From positions 1-7,387 of the forward strand of contig JBGAIL010000225.1 in assembly GCA_044225565.1 (NCBI GenBank): a stretch of 7,387 bases of DNA. Direction: 5' to 3'. The DNA comes from CAVXAE01 sp044225565. GTDB taxonomy: Bacteria > Pseudomonadota > Gammaproteobacteria > Steroidobacterales > Steroidobacteraceae. A program made the position numbers and the translations under genes. This document shows positions 1 through 6,809 of this stretch, one piece after another (within the stretch, counting starts at the first letter, position 1; every line of letters begins with the position of its first letter). A model generated the notes under the pieces. That model searched no databases, was not told where the DNA came from, and saw only the letters and a list, made by a program, of their open reading frames with translations.

Positions 1-29
1 AATTTCCGACCCCCGATCCGCATCCCGCT

Positions 30-1372
30 ATGCCCGGCCGCTACTTCATCAAAACCTTCGGCTGCCAGATGAACGAGTACGACTCCGCCCGCATGGCGGA
101 CGCGCTCCACGCAGCGGACGGCCTCGTCGCCACCGAGCACCCCGCCGAAGCCGACGTGCTCCTCATGAACACCTGCTCCGTGCGCGAGAAGGCGCAGGAG
201 AAAGTCTTCTCCCTCCTCGGCGAATGGCGCGAGCTCAAGGAGGCGCGGCCCGAAGTGATCATCGGCGTCGGCGGCTGCGTGGCAAGCCAGGAAGGCGACG
301 CCATCACGCGCCGTGCCCCGTTCGTGGACCTGGTATTCGGCCCCCAGACGCTGCACCGCCTGCCCGAGATGATCGGCGAGCTGCGTCGCACCGGCCGCTC
401 AGTGGTCGACATCAGCTTCCCCGAGATCGAGAAATTCGATCGCCTGCCCGAGCCGCGCGCAGAAGGCGCCACGGCGTTCGTATCCATCATGGAAGGGTGC
501 AGCAAGTACTGCACCTTCTGCATAGTGCCCTACACGCGCGGCGACGAAGTGAGCCGCCCGTTCGATTCCGTGCTGCGGGAAGTGCGGCAGCTGGCCGCGC
601 AGGGCGTGCGCGAAGTGACGCTGCTGGGCCAGAACGTCAATGCTTATGCGGGAGCGATGTCGGACGGAGCCATCGTCGACCTCGCCACGCTCATCCATCA
701 CGTCGCCACCGTCGACGGCATCGAGCGCATCCGCTTCACCACCTCGCACCCGCTCGAGTTCACGGACAGCCTCATCGAGGCCTACGCGAACGTGCCGCAG
801 CTCGCGAACCACCTGCACCTTCCGGTGCAGAGCGGCTCGGACCGCGTGCTCTCGCTCATGAAGCGCGGCTACACGGCGCTCGAGTTCAAGGAGAAGGTGC
901 GCAAGCTGCGCGCCGCACGGCCGGACATCAGCGTGTCCTCCGATTTCATCGTCGGCTTCCCGGCGAGACCGAGCGCGATTTCGAAGCCACCCTGAAGCTC
1001 GTGAAGGACGTGCGCTGCGACCAGTCCTACAGTTTCATCTACAGCCGCCGGCCCGGCACGCCCGCCGCTTCCCTGCCGGACGAAGTGCCGCACGAAGTCA
1101 AACAGGAACGCCTCATGCGCCTGCAGGCGCAGCTCGACGCGCAGGGCCGCGAGATCAGCCTCGGCATGGTCGGCAGCATGCAGCGCGTGCTGGTAGAGCG
1201 GCCGGCGAAGAAGGACCCGCGCGAGCTTGCAGGGCGCACCGAGAACAACCGCTGGGTGAACTTCGCGGGGCCGCATGCGCTCATCGGCCGTTTCACGGAT
1301 GTGGTGATCGTCGATGCCATGCGCAACAGCCTGCGCGGGCGCCTTCACGAAGGAGCCGCGTGCCTCACATGA
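30..1372 (+). CDS. miaB: tRNA-2-methylthio-N6-dimethylallyladenosine synthase MiaB, interrupted by a frameshift
   Basis: Radical-SAM methylthiotransferase that adds the 2-methylthio group to i6A37 of tRNAs reading UNN codons. The N-terminal MTTase domain shows C12, C49 and C83, which bind one [4Fe-4S] cluster. The radical-SAM CxxxCxxC is C157, C161 and C164 in EGCSKYCTFC. All six positions equal those of E. coli MiaB, which supports the ATG at 30. Reading frame 1 runs to a TGA at 993-995 and ends in unrelated residues after VGFP. The expected continuation GETERDFEATLKLV and the C-terminal TRAM domain (about residues 379-442) lie in another frame from base 962 to the TGA at 1370-1372. Adding one G after 962 gives a single 447-residue protein, close to the usual 440-475. 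As written, the product would lose its TRAM domain and part of the radical-SAM barrel. Sequencing or assembly error and true mutation are both possible. No good ribosome binding site is visible in bases 1-29. Confidence 0.93.
957..966 (+). other. Single-base deletion (frameshift) site in miaB
   Basis: The sequence reads TTCCCGGCGA. The family consensus F-P-G-E needs TTC CCG GGC GAG, so one G of a GGG run is missing. Upstream, MiaB is in the frame of base 30. Downstream, it is in the frame of base 962. The site has no X-XXY-YYZ slippery heptamer and I see no strong downstream structure, so programmed frameshifting is unlikely. A short C/G run is a common place for a base-calling error or a replication slip. 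Confidence 0.85.
1349..1355 (+). promoter_or_regulatory. Ribosome binding site for the PhoH-like gene, deciding between two starts
   Basis: GAAGGAG lies inside the end of miaB. It is 4 bases from the GTG at 1360 and 13 bases from the ATG at 1369. The ATG overlaps the miaB stop as ATGA, a common coupling arrangement, but its spacing is long. The GTG spacing is slightly short. The two starts differ by only three residues. Confidence 0.5.
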
Positions 1373-2331
1373 CCGCCACGGTCGCTCGCGAGTTCGACCT
1401 CGAACCTGCAGACAACGCGCGGCTGGCCAATCTCTGCGGGCCGCTGGATGAGAACCTCCGCCTGGTCGAGTCGCGGCTCGGCGTCGAGATCCGGCGCCGC
1501 GGGGACAACTTCCGCGTGATCGGCGCGCGCGCAGAGGCAGCCGAAGACACGCTGCGCGAGCTGTTCAATCTCGCAGTCTCGGAACAGATCACCACGGAGG
1601 ACGTGCATCTTGCGCTGCGTGAGCGCGAAGAGGCTGCGGCAGGCGCACCGAAGCCCGCTGCAGGTGACGAGCTTTCCGTACGCGTTCTGCGCGGAACCAT
1701 CAAGGCGCGCGGCGCGCACCAGCGCGAATACCTGGCGCAGATCCGCCGTAAAGACCTTACGTTCGGCATCGGCCCCGCCGGCACGGGCAAGACGTATCTC
1801 GCCGTGGCTTGCGCGGTGGAAGCGCTGCAGACCGAACGCATCCGCCGCATCGTGCTCGTGAGGCCGGCGGTCGAAGCAGGCGAGCGGCTGGGCTTCCTGC
1901 CGGGCGACCTCACGCAGAAGGTGGATCCGTACCTGCGGCCGATGTACGACGCGCTCTACGAGATGATGGGCTTCGACCGGGTGGCCCGCTTCATCGAGCG
2001 CAACGTCATCGAGGTCGCGCCGCTCGCGTTCATGCGCGGCCGCTCGCTCAACGAATCGTTCATCATCCTCGATGAGGCGCAGAACACCACGACCGAGCAG
2101 ATGAAGATGTTCCTGACCCGCATCGGATTCGGCTCGAAGGCGGTGGTGACCGGCGACGTCACGCAGACGGACCTGCCGGCAGGGCGGCAGTCCGGGCTGC
2201 GGCACGTCATCGACATCCTGCAGGGCGTCGAGGGCGTGGCCTTCACGCATTTCGATGCGAAGGACGTGGTCCGGCATCCGCTCGTGCAGCGCATCGTGCA
2301 GGCGTACGAAGCGCGGGGCGAATCGAAATGA
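1360..2331 (+). CDS. ybeZ: PhoH-like P-loop ATPase (YbeZ family)
   Basis: Cytosolic PhoH-family NTPase, encoded next to the endoribonuclease YbeY in many bacteria and thought to work with it in RNA metabolism. Its exact reaction is not settled. The 323-residue protein (E. coli YbeZ is about 346) has an N-terminal region beginning EFDLEPADNARLANLCGP, typical of the family. It then shows a Walker A motif GPAGTGKT at residues 138-145, the conserved RPAVEAGERLGFLPGDL block, and a Walker B motif FIILDEAQN with D238 and E239. The conserved VTGDVTQTDLP segment follows. It ends shortly after HPLVQRIVQAYEA and lacks the long charged tail of the E. coli protein. The start is GTG at 1360, overlapping miaB by 13 bases, or ATG at 1369, overlapping by 4. 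Its stop overlaps the ybeY start by 4 bases, so the three genes are probably translationally coupled. Confidence 0.95.
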   Translation: MPHMTATVAREFDLEPADNARLANLCGPLDENLRLVESRLGVEIRRRGDNFRVIGARAEAAEDTLRELFNLAVSEQITTEDVHLALREREEAAAGAPKPAAGDELSVRVLRGTIKARGAHQREYLAQIRRKDLTFGIGPAGTGKTYLAVACAVEALQTERIRRIVLVRPAVEAGERLGFLPGDLTQKVDPYLRPMYDALYEMMGFDRVARFIERNVIEVAPLAFMRGRSLNESFIILDEAQNTTTEQMKMFLTRIGFGSKAVVTGDVTQTDLPAGRQSGLRHVIDILQGVEGVAFTHFDAKDVVRHPLVQRIVQAYEARGESK

Positions 2332-2798
2332 AGGCGCAGGCGCGCACCGCTTTGCACATCGACCTGGCGCGCGAATCGCGCGGATGGGCGCCGTCGCTCG
2401 CGAGCCTGCGCGAATGGGCGGGCGCGGCGCTCGGCCGGCGCGGCGTGGGCCGGGAGATCAGCGTGCGCGTGGTCGGCCCGCGCGAAAGCCGGCAACTCAA
2501 TGCCCGCTACCGGCGGCGCGACAAGCCCACCAACGTCCTGTCCTTCCCGTCGGCGCCGATGCCCGAGATCAAACCGCAGCCCCTGGGAGATCTGGTGATC
2601 TGCCCGCAGGTGCTGCGGGCCGAGGCGCTGGCGCAGGGCAAGACGCTGCGTGCGCACTGGGCGCACCTCGTGGTGCACGGCGCCCTGCACCTGGCCGGCT
2701 ACGATCACGAGCATGAACACGAAGCGCGCCGCATGGAGCGGCGCGAGATCGCGGTGCTGAAGCGGCTCGGCTTCGGCAATCCCTATCGAGTCGTTTGA
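2328..2798 (+). CDS. ybeY: Endoribonuclease YbeY (rRNA maturation factor)
   Basis: Zinc-dependent single-strand endoribonuclease of the UPF0054 family, needed for 16S rRNA 3'-end maturation and late 70S ribosome quality control in bacteria studied. The 156-residue length matches the family (about 155). The diagnostic metal-binding motif HGALHLAGYDH is at residues 117-127, with zinc ligands H117, H121 and H127. The upstream block RDKPTNVLSFP, the substrate-groove signature, is also present. The ATG at 2328 overlaps the preceding TGA (ATGA), and there is no strong Shine-Dalgarno sequence in front, so it probably depends on ribosomes finishing the PhoH-like gene. The stop is 12 bases before corC. 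All key residues are intact. Confidence 0.96.
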   Translation: MKAQARTALHIDLARESRGWAPSLASLREWAGAALGRRGVGREISVRVVGPRESRQLNARYRRRDKPTNVLSFPSAPMPEIKPQPLGDLVICPQVLRAEALAQGKTLRAHWAHLVVHGALHLAGYDHEHEHEARRMERREIAVLKRLGFGNPYRVV

Positions 2799-2802
2799 GG
2801 AG
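2797..2802 (+). promoter_or_regulatory. Ribosome binding site of corC/ybeX
   Basis: GAGGAG overlaps the ybeY stop codon and lies 8 bases before the ATG at 2811. It is the clearest Shine-Dalgarno sequence in the operon and fixes the corC start. Confidence 0.75.
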
Positions 2803-2810
2803 CGGCCTCG

Positions 2811-3671
2811 ATGTCGAAGGACCTGAATGCGACCGGACGCTGGCTGAAGCGCATCACGCAGAGCCTGAGCGGCGAGCCGCAGGATCGCGAGGAGCTCATG
2901 CAGCTGCTGCGCGAAGCCGCGGAGCGCGGCCTGGTGGATGGCGACGCGCTCACCATGCTCGAAGGCGTGCTGGAAGTCGCGGACCTGCAGGTGCGCGACA
3001 TCATGGTGCCGCGCGTGCAGATGGTGTTCATCCGCCGCGACGAGCCGCCCGAGCGCATCCTGCCGGCGGTCATCGAGTCCGGCCACTCGCGCTTCCCGGT
3101 GATGGATGAGGACCGCGACGACATCGTCGGCATCCTGCTCGCGAAGGACCTGCTGCGCCTGTGCGTGGAGGAGGCGGGCCAGCGCTTCGACATCCGCGAG
3201 TTCATGCGCCCCGCGGTGTTCGTGCCGGAGTCCAAGCGGCTGAACGTGCTGCTCAAGGAATTCCGCCGCAACCGCAACCACATGGCGCTCGTCGTCGACG
3301 AGTACGGCGGCGTCTCGGGCCTGGTCACCATCGAGGACGTGATCGAGCAGATCATCGGCGAGATCGACGACGAGTTCGACGTCGAGGACGACCAGAACAT
3401 CCGTCGCGAGAGCGAGCGGCAGTTCGCGGTGCGCGGCGTCACCCGGCTCGACGAGTTCAACGAGTACTTCGGCACCGAGCTCGTCTCGGAGGAATTCGAC
3501 ACCATCGCCGGACTCGTGATGAAGCAGGCCGGCCGCCTGCCGCGTCGCGGCGAGGCGGTGAGCATCGACGGCTTCGAGTTCCGCGTGGTGCGCGGCGATC
3601 GCCGGCGCATCGAAGGCCTGCGCGTGACCTCGCCACGGGACGTCGTACCGCCGCCGGAAGAGAACGGCTGA
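2811..3671 (+). CDS. corC: CBS-domain protein CorC/YbeX (HlyC/CorC family)
   Basis: Soluble member of the HlyC/CorC family, named for a role with the CorA magnesium/cobalt transporter. In E. coli the same gene (ybeX) has also been tied to ribosome metabolism, which fits its YbeY neighbour. The 286 residues show an acidic N-terminal helix region, then the family signature VRDIMVPR at 61-68 opening the first CBS domain (about 66-125). A second CBS domain follows (about 131-190) with DEYGGVSGLVTIEDVIEQI at 163-181. A C-terminal CorC_HlyC domain lies at about 200-275, containing GVTRLDEFNEYF and DTIAGLV. There is no DUF21 membrane domain, so it is cytosolic. Length is close to E. coli YbeX (292). 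In E. coli lnt follows; here it does not. Confidence 0.95.
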   Translation: MSKDLNATGRWLKRITQSLSGEPQDREELMQLLREAAERGLVDGDALTMLEGVLEVADLQVRDIMVPRVQMVFIRRDEPPERILPAVIESGHSRFPVMDEDRDDIVGILLAKDLLRLCVEEAGQRFDIREFMRPAVFVPESKRLNVLLKEFRRNRNHMALVVDEYGGVSGLVTIEDVIEQIIGEIDDEFDVEDDQNIRRESERQFAVRGVTRLDEFNEYFGTELVSEEFDTIAGLVMKQAGRLPRRGEAVSIDGFEFRVVRGDRRRIEGLRVTSPRDVVPPPEENG

Positions 3672-3686
3672 AGCGGCGCCGCCGCT
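3672..3686 (+). repeat. Short inverted repeat between corC and the small membrane-protein gene
   Basis: AGCGGC and GCCGCT form a perfect 6-bp stem around GCC, starting one base after the corC stop. No T-run follows (the next bases are CCCC), so this is not a classical terminator. In so GC-rich a sequence it may be chance. Confidence 0.3.
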
Positions 3687-3693
3687 CCCCGCC

Positions 3694-3864
3694 ATGCTCA
3701 CCGCAATCATCGTCATCGTCGTGGTGCTGGCCGCGATCGGCGGCACCATCCTGGGCCTCCGCGACAGCACGAAGACCGGCATGCCCTCGCAGGACGTGCT
3801 CGACCGTGCCACGAAGCGGGCACGGGAGCTCGAAGCCGAGGAGAAGGCGCGGGGCGAGGACTGA
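3694..3864 (+). CDS. Small single-pass membrane protein, DUF2897-like
   Basis: A 56-residue ORF filling the gap between corC and uvrA. Residues 2-22 form one hydrophobic helix (MLTAIIVIVVVLAAIGGTIL onward). The sequence LGLRDSTKTGMPS follows, then a charged, probably helical tail rich in Lys, Arg and Glu that ends in GED. This layout, a membrane anchor followed by an LRDS-x-K-MP-like block and a charged tail, resembles the DUF2897 family of small gammaproteobacterial proteins of unknown function. That assignment is from memory and not from a search. The start ATG at 3694 has no good Shine-Dalgarno sequence upstream. The TGA at 3862-3864 abuts the uvrA ATG, which suggests coupled translation. 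The function is unknown; an N-in orientation with a cytosolic tail or the reverse cannot be decided here. Confidence 0.72.
   Translation: MLTAIIVIVVVLAAIGGTILGLRDSTKTGMPSQDVLDRATKRARELEAEEKARGED
3856..3860 (+). promoter_or_regulatory. Ribosome binding site of uvrA
   Basis: GAGGA within the last codons of the small upstream gene, 4 bases from the uvrA ATG at 3865. Together with the TGA-ATG junction it supports this start, which also places the Walker A lysine at K37 as in E. coli UvrA. Confidence 0.5.
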
Positions 3865-6783
3865 ATGCAGCTCATCCGCGTCCGCGGGGCGCGCACGCAC
3901 AACCTCAAGAACGTCGATGTCGACCTGCCGCGGGACCGGCTGATCGTGCTCACCGGCCTGTCCGGCTCCGGCAAGTCCTCGCTCGCCTTCGACACGCTGT
4001 ATGCCGAAGGCCAGCGCCGCTACGTCGAATCGCTGTCCGCCTACGCGCGGCAGTTCCTCTCGATGATGGACAAGCCCGACGTGGATGCGATCGAAGGCCT
4101 CTCGCCCGCGATCTCCATCGAGCAGAAGGCGACGTCGCACAACCCGCGCTCGACGGTCGGTACGGTCACCGAGATCCATGATTACCTGAGACTGCTCTAT
4201 GCACGCGCGGGTATCCCGCGCTGCCCGGACCACGGCACCGATCTCACCACACAAACCGTGAGCCAGATGGTGGACCAGGTCCTGCGCATGCCGGAAGGCG
4301 CCGCAGTCGCGCTGCTCGCGCCAATCATCCACGACCGCAAGGGCGAGCACGCCGCCGCGCTGGTGGAGCTTGCGGGGCAGGGCTTCGTGCGCGCGCGCAT
4401 CGACGGGCACATGGTCGAGCTCGACGAGACACCGAAGCTCGACGCGAAGCGCAAGCACACCATCGAAGCCGTCGTGGACCGCTTCCGCGTGAAGCCGGAC
4501 ATGGCGCAGCGGCTGGCTGAATCCTTCGAAACCGCACTGCGCGTCTCCGGCGGCACGGCCATCATCGCCCCGCTCGAATCGTCGGGCGCTGGCACTGGCT
4601 CGCGCAGCGCAGCGGCGGGCGTGGGTTCGCGCAGGGCGGCGGCGGATACGAGTTCACGCGGCACTGCTCCGGGTGCATCGGCCTCCAGAGAAGTCATGTT
4701 CTCGAGCCGCCACGCCTGCCCGGCGTGCGGCTACAGCGTGCCGCCGCTCGAGCCGAAGATGTTCTCTTTCAACAACCCCGCCGGCGCATGCCCCACCTGC
4801 GACGGCCTGGGCGTGAAGCAATTCTTCGATCCCCAGCGCGTCATCGTGAACCCGCACCTGGCGCTCGCCGGCGGCGCGGTGCGCGGCTGGGACCGCCGCA
4901 ACGCCCACTATTTCCAGCTGATCCAGTCCCTCGCCCGCCACTTCAGGTTCGACGTGGAGACGCCGTGGAACGAGCTGCCGGCGAAAGTGCAGAAAGTACT
5001 GCTGTACGGCACCGGAGACGAAGCGGTCGAGTTCCGCTACGAGGAAGCGCGGGGGCGCATGAGCCGCCGCAAGCATCCGTTCGAAGGCATCCTTCCGAAC
5101 CTCGAGCGCCGCTACCGCGAGACCGAATCGCAGACGGTGCGCGAAGAACTCGCGAAGTATCTCGGCGTGCAACCGTGCCCGGAGTGCGGCGGCTCGCGGC
5201 TGAACCGCACGGCACGCTTCGTGTTCGTCGCGGACAAGAGCCTGCCCGAAGTGTCCCGCCTCACCGTCGGCCGCGCGCTCGAGCACTTCCGCTCGCTGGA
5301 CGTGGCCGGCTGGCGCGGCGAGGTCGTCTCGAAAATCGTACGGGACGTGGGTCAGCGCCTGAGCTTCCTCGCGGACGTCGGCCTCGACTACCTCACGCTC
5401 GATCGCAGCGCGGAAACGCTTTCGGGTGGTGAGGCACAACGCATCCGGCTCGCGAGCCAGGTGGGCTCCGGGCTCACGGGAGTGATGTACATCCTGGACG
5501 AGCCGTCGATCGGGCTGCACCAGCGCGACAACGCGCGCCTGCTCGGCACACTGAAAGCCCTGCGGGACACGGGTAACACGGTGATCGTCGTCGAGCACGA
5601 TGAGGACGCGATCCGCGCGGCGGACTACGTGGTGGACCTGGGCCCGGGCGCCGGCGCGCACGGAGGACAGGTCGTGGCGCGGGGGACGCCGTCCGAAGTC
5701 GAATCGAACCCGGCTTCGATCACCGGCCAGTATCTGAGCGGGCGCAGGAAAATCGCGCTACCCGGCCTGCGCACGCCGCGCACCGCGGGACGCGACATCC
5801 GGATAGTCGGCGCCACCGGGAACAATCTTCGCAATCTGACTGCGGAGGTTCCGCTGGGCCTGTTCACTTGCGTGACGGGCGTGTCGGGCTCAGGCAAATC
5901 CACGCTCATCATCGACACCCTGTTCCAGCACGCGGCCTCGCATCTCAACGGCACGCCCATGGAAGGCGCACCGATCGAACGCATCGAAGGGCTCGAGAAC
6001 ATCGACCGCATCATCGACATCGACCAGAGCCCCATCGGCCGCACGCCACGCTCCAATCCCGCAACCTACACCGGGCTCTTCGCGCCGCTGCGCGATCTGT
6101 TCGCGGCCGTGCCCGAAGCGCGCGCGCGGGGTTACGACGCGGGCCGCTTCAGCTTCAACGTGAAGGGCGGGCGCTGCGAGGCCTGCCAGGGTGATGGCCT
6201 CATCAAGGTGGAGATGCACTTCCTGCCGGACGTCTACGTGCCCTGCGACGTCTGCAAGGGCCAACGCTACAACCGCGAGACGCTCGAGATCCGCTATCGC
6301 GGGCGCAACATCCACGAAGTGCTCGAGATGACGGTCGAAGACGCGCTGCGCCTGTTCCAGGCCGTGCCGCCGATCGCGAGCCGCCTGCAGACGCTGGTGG
6401 ATGTCGGGCTCTCTTACATCCACCTCGGGCAGAACGCGACGACGCTCTCAGGCGGTGAGGCGCAGCGCGTGAAGCTCGCCCGCGAGCTCGCCAAGCGCGC
6501 CACCGGCCGCACGCTCTACATCCTGGACGAGCCCACCACGGGCCTGCACTTCCACGACGTCGCCCAACTGCTCGACGTGCTGCACCGCCTGCGCGACGAG
6601 GGCAACACGATCGTGGTGATCGAGCACAACCTCGACGTCATCAAGACGGCCGACTGGATCGTCGACCTCGGCCCCGAGGGCGGCGAGGGCGGCGGGCAGA
6701 TCCTCGTCAGTGGCACGCCTGAACAAGTGGCCGCAACGCCCGCTTCATGCACCGGCCAGTATCTTCGGCCGCTACTCAAATAA
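3865..6783 (+). CDS. uvrA: Excinuclease ABC subunit A (UvrA)
   Basis: DNA-damage-sensing ABC ATPase of nucleotide excision repair; the UvrA dimer finds lesions and loads UvrB. Both ATPase halves are complete. The first has Walker A GLSGSGKSS (K37), signature LSGGEAQR from residue 519 and Walker B ILDEP (D545, E546). The second has Walker A GVSGSGKST (K678), signature LSGGEAQR from 861 and Walker B ILDEP (D888, E889). Zinc-binding CxxC pairs are at C285/C288 with C309/C312, at C438/C441, and at C771/C774 with C794/C797. The length is 972 residues against 940 in E. coli. The second Walker lysine is shifted by 32 (E. coli K646), and the first zinc finger by about the same, so the excess sits before residue 285, as a Gly/Ser/Ala/Arg repeat at about 241-273. 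The gene follows the small membrane-protein gene with no gap and shows no LexA box. Confidence 0.98.
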   Translation: MQLIRVRGARTHNLKNVDVDLPRDRLIVLTGLSGSGKSSLAFDTLYAEGQRRYVESLSAYARQFLSMMDKPDVDAIEGLSPAISIEQKATSHNPRSTVGTVTEIHDYLRLLYARAGIPRCPDHGTDLTTQTVSQMVDQVLRMPEGAAVALLAPIIHDRKGEHAAALVELAGQGFVRARIDGHMVELDETPKLDAKRKHTIEAVVDRFRVKPDMAQRLAESFETALRVSGGTAIIAPLESSGAGTGSRSAAAGVGSRRAAADTSSRGTAPGASASREVMFSSRHACPACGYSVPPLEPKMFSFNNPAGACPTCDGLGVKQFFDPQRVIVNPHLALAGGAVRGWDRRNAHYFQLIQSLARHFRFDVETPWNELPAKVQKVLLYGTGDEAVEFRYEEARGRMSRRKHPFEGILPNLERRYRETESQTVREELAKYLGVQPCPECGGSRLNRTARFVFVADKSLPEVSRLTVGRALEHFRSLDVAGWRGEVVSKIVRDVGQRLSFLADVGLDYLTLDRSAETLSGGEAQRIRLASQVGSGLTGVMYILDEPSIGLHQRDNARLLGTLKALRDTGNTVIVVEHDEDAIRAADYVVDLGPGAGAHGGQVVARGTPSEVESNPASITGQYLSGRRKIALPGLRTPRTAGRDIRIVGATGNNLRNLTAEVPLGLFTCVTGVSGSGKSTLIIDTLFQHAASHLNGTPMEGAPIERIEGLENIDRIIDIDQSPIGRTPRSNPATYTGLFAPLRDLFAAVPEARARGYDAGRFSFNVKGGRCEACQGDGLIKVEMHFLPDVYVPCDVCKGQRYNRETLEIRYRGRNIHEVLEMTVEDALRLFQAVPPIASRLQTLVDVGLSYIHLGQNATTLSGGEAQRVKLARELAKRATGRTLYILDEPTTGLHFHDVAQLLDVLHRLRDEGNTIVVIEHNLDVIKTADWIVDLGPEGGEGGGQILVSGTPEQVAATPASCTGQYLRPLLK
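4591..4698 (+). repeat. 27-bp imperfect tandem repeat coding an extra low-complexity segment of UvrA
   Basis: Four consecutive 27-base (9-codon) units at 4591-4617, 4618-4644, 4645-4671 and 4672-4698. They encode GTGSRSAAA, GVGSRRAAA, DTSSRGTAP and GASASREVM. Units 1 and 2 match at 21 of 27 bases. Unit 3 keeps the S-R core, and unit 4 is weak and runs back into conserved UvrA sequence (REVMFSSRHACPACG). The segment lies where the UvrB-binding domain returns to the first signature/zinc region and accounts for the roughly 32 residues by which this UvrA exceeds the E. coli protein. It is probably a flexible linker. Confidence 0.7.
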
Positions 6784-6784
6784 T

Positions 6785-6809
6785 ATTGGTCACACACTGT
6801 GTGACCAAT
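6785..6809. repeat. Perfect 25-bp dyad just after uvrA
   Basis: ATTGGTCACACA at 6785-6796 and TGTGTGACCAAT at 6798-6809 are exact reverse complements around a single C at 6797. As RNA it would fold into an 11-bp stem with a 3-base loop, one base after the uvrA stop. No T-run follows (TGTCCTGG), so it is not a standard intrinsic terminator. It could stabilise the mRNA 3' end, bind a dimeric regulator, or be the scar or end of a mobile or repetitive element. It is less GC-rich than its surroundings. Confidence 0.8.

Noticed and set aside
951..970. Programmed ribosomal frameshift in miaB
   Set aside because: A -1 shift would be needed, but there is no slippery heptamer, and MiaB is not known to be made this way. 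A missing base is the simpler reading.
3640..3865. SOS (LexA) operator upstream of uvrA
   Set aside because: No CTGT-N8-ACAG match was found. The nearest look-alike, CTGG with a later ACAG near 3758-3772, has a wrong half-site.
1956..3995. Very long open minus-strand frame (679 codons) opposite phoH, ybeY and corC
   Set aside because: The plus strand carries three well-recognised genes here. The minus-strand translation is low-complexity (Arg, Ala, Ser, His) with no family motif, which is the usual antisense shadow in GC-rich DNA.
4654..5661. Long open minus-strand frame opposite uvrA
   Set aside because: It lies fully inside a conserved plus-strand uvrA, has no recognisable motif, and no ribosome binding site or spacing that suggests a gene.
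6710..6790. GTG at 6710 as the start of the nuclease-like gene
   Set aside because: It would overlap uvrA by 74 bases, has no ribosome binding site, and the resulting N-terminus (MARLNKWPQRPLHAPAS) shares nothing with DUF1016. It is uvrA read in another frame.
6786..6809. CRP-type site in the dyad
   Set aside because: The half-sites are in the opposite order (TCACA then TGTGA), with the wrong spacing for TGTGA-N6-TCACA.
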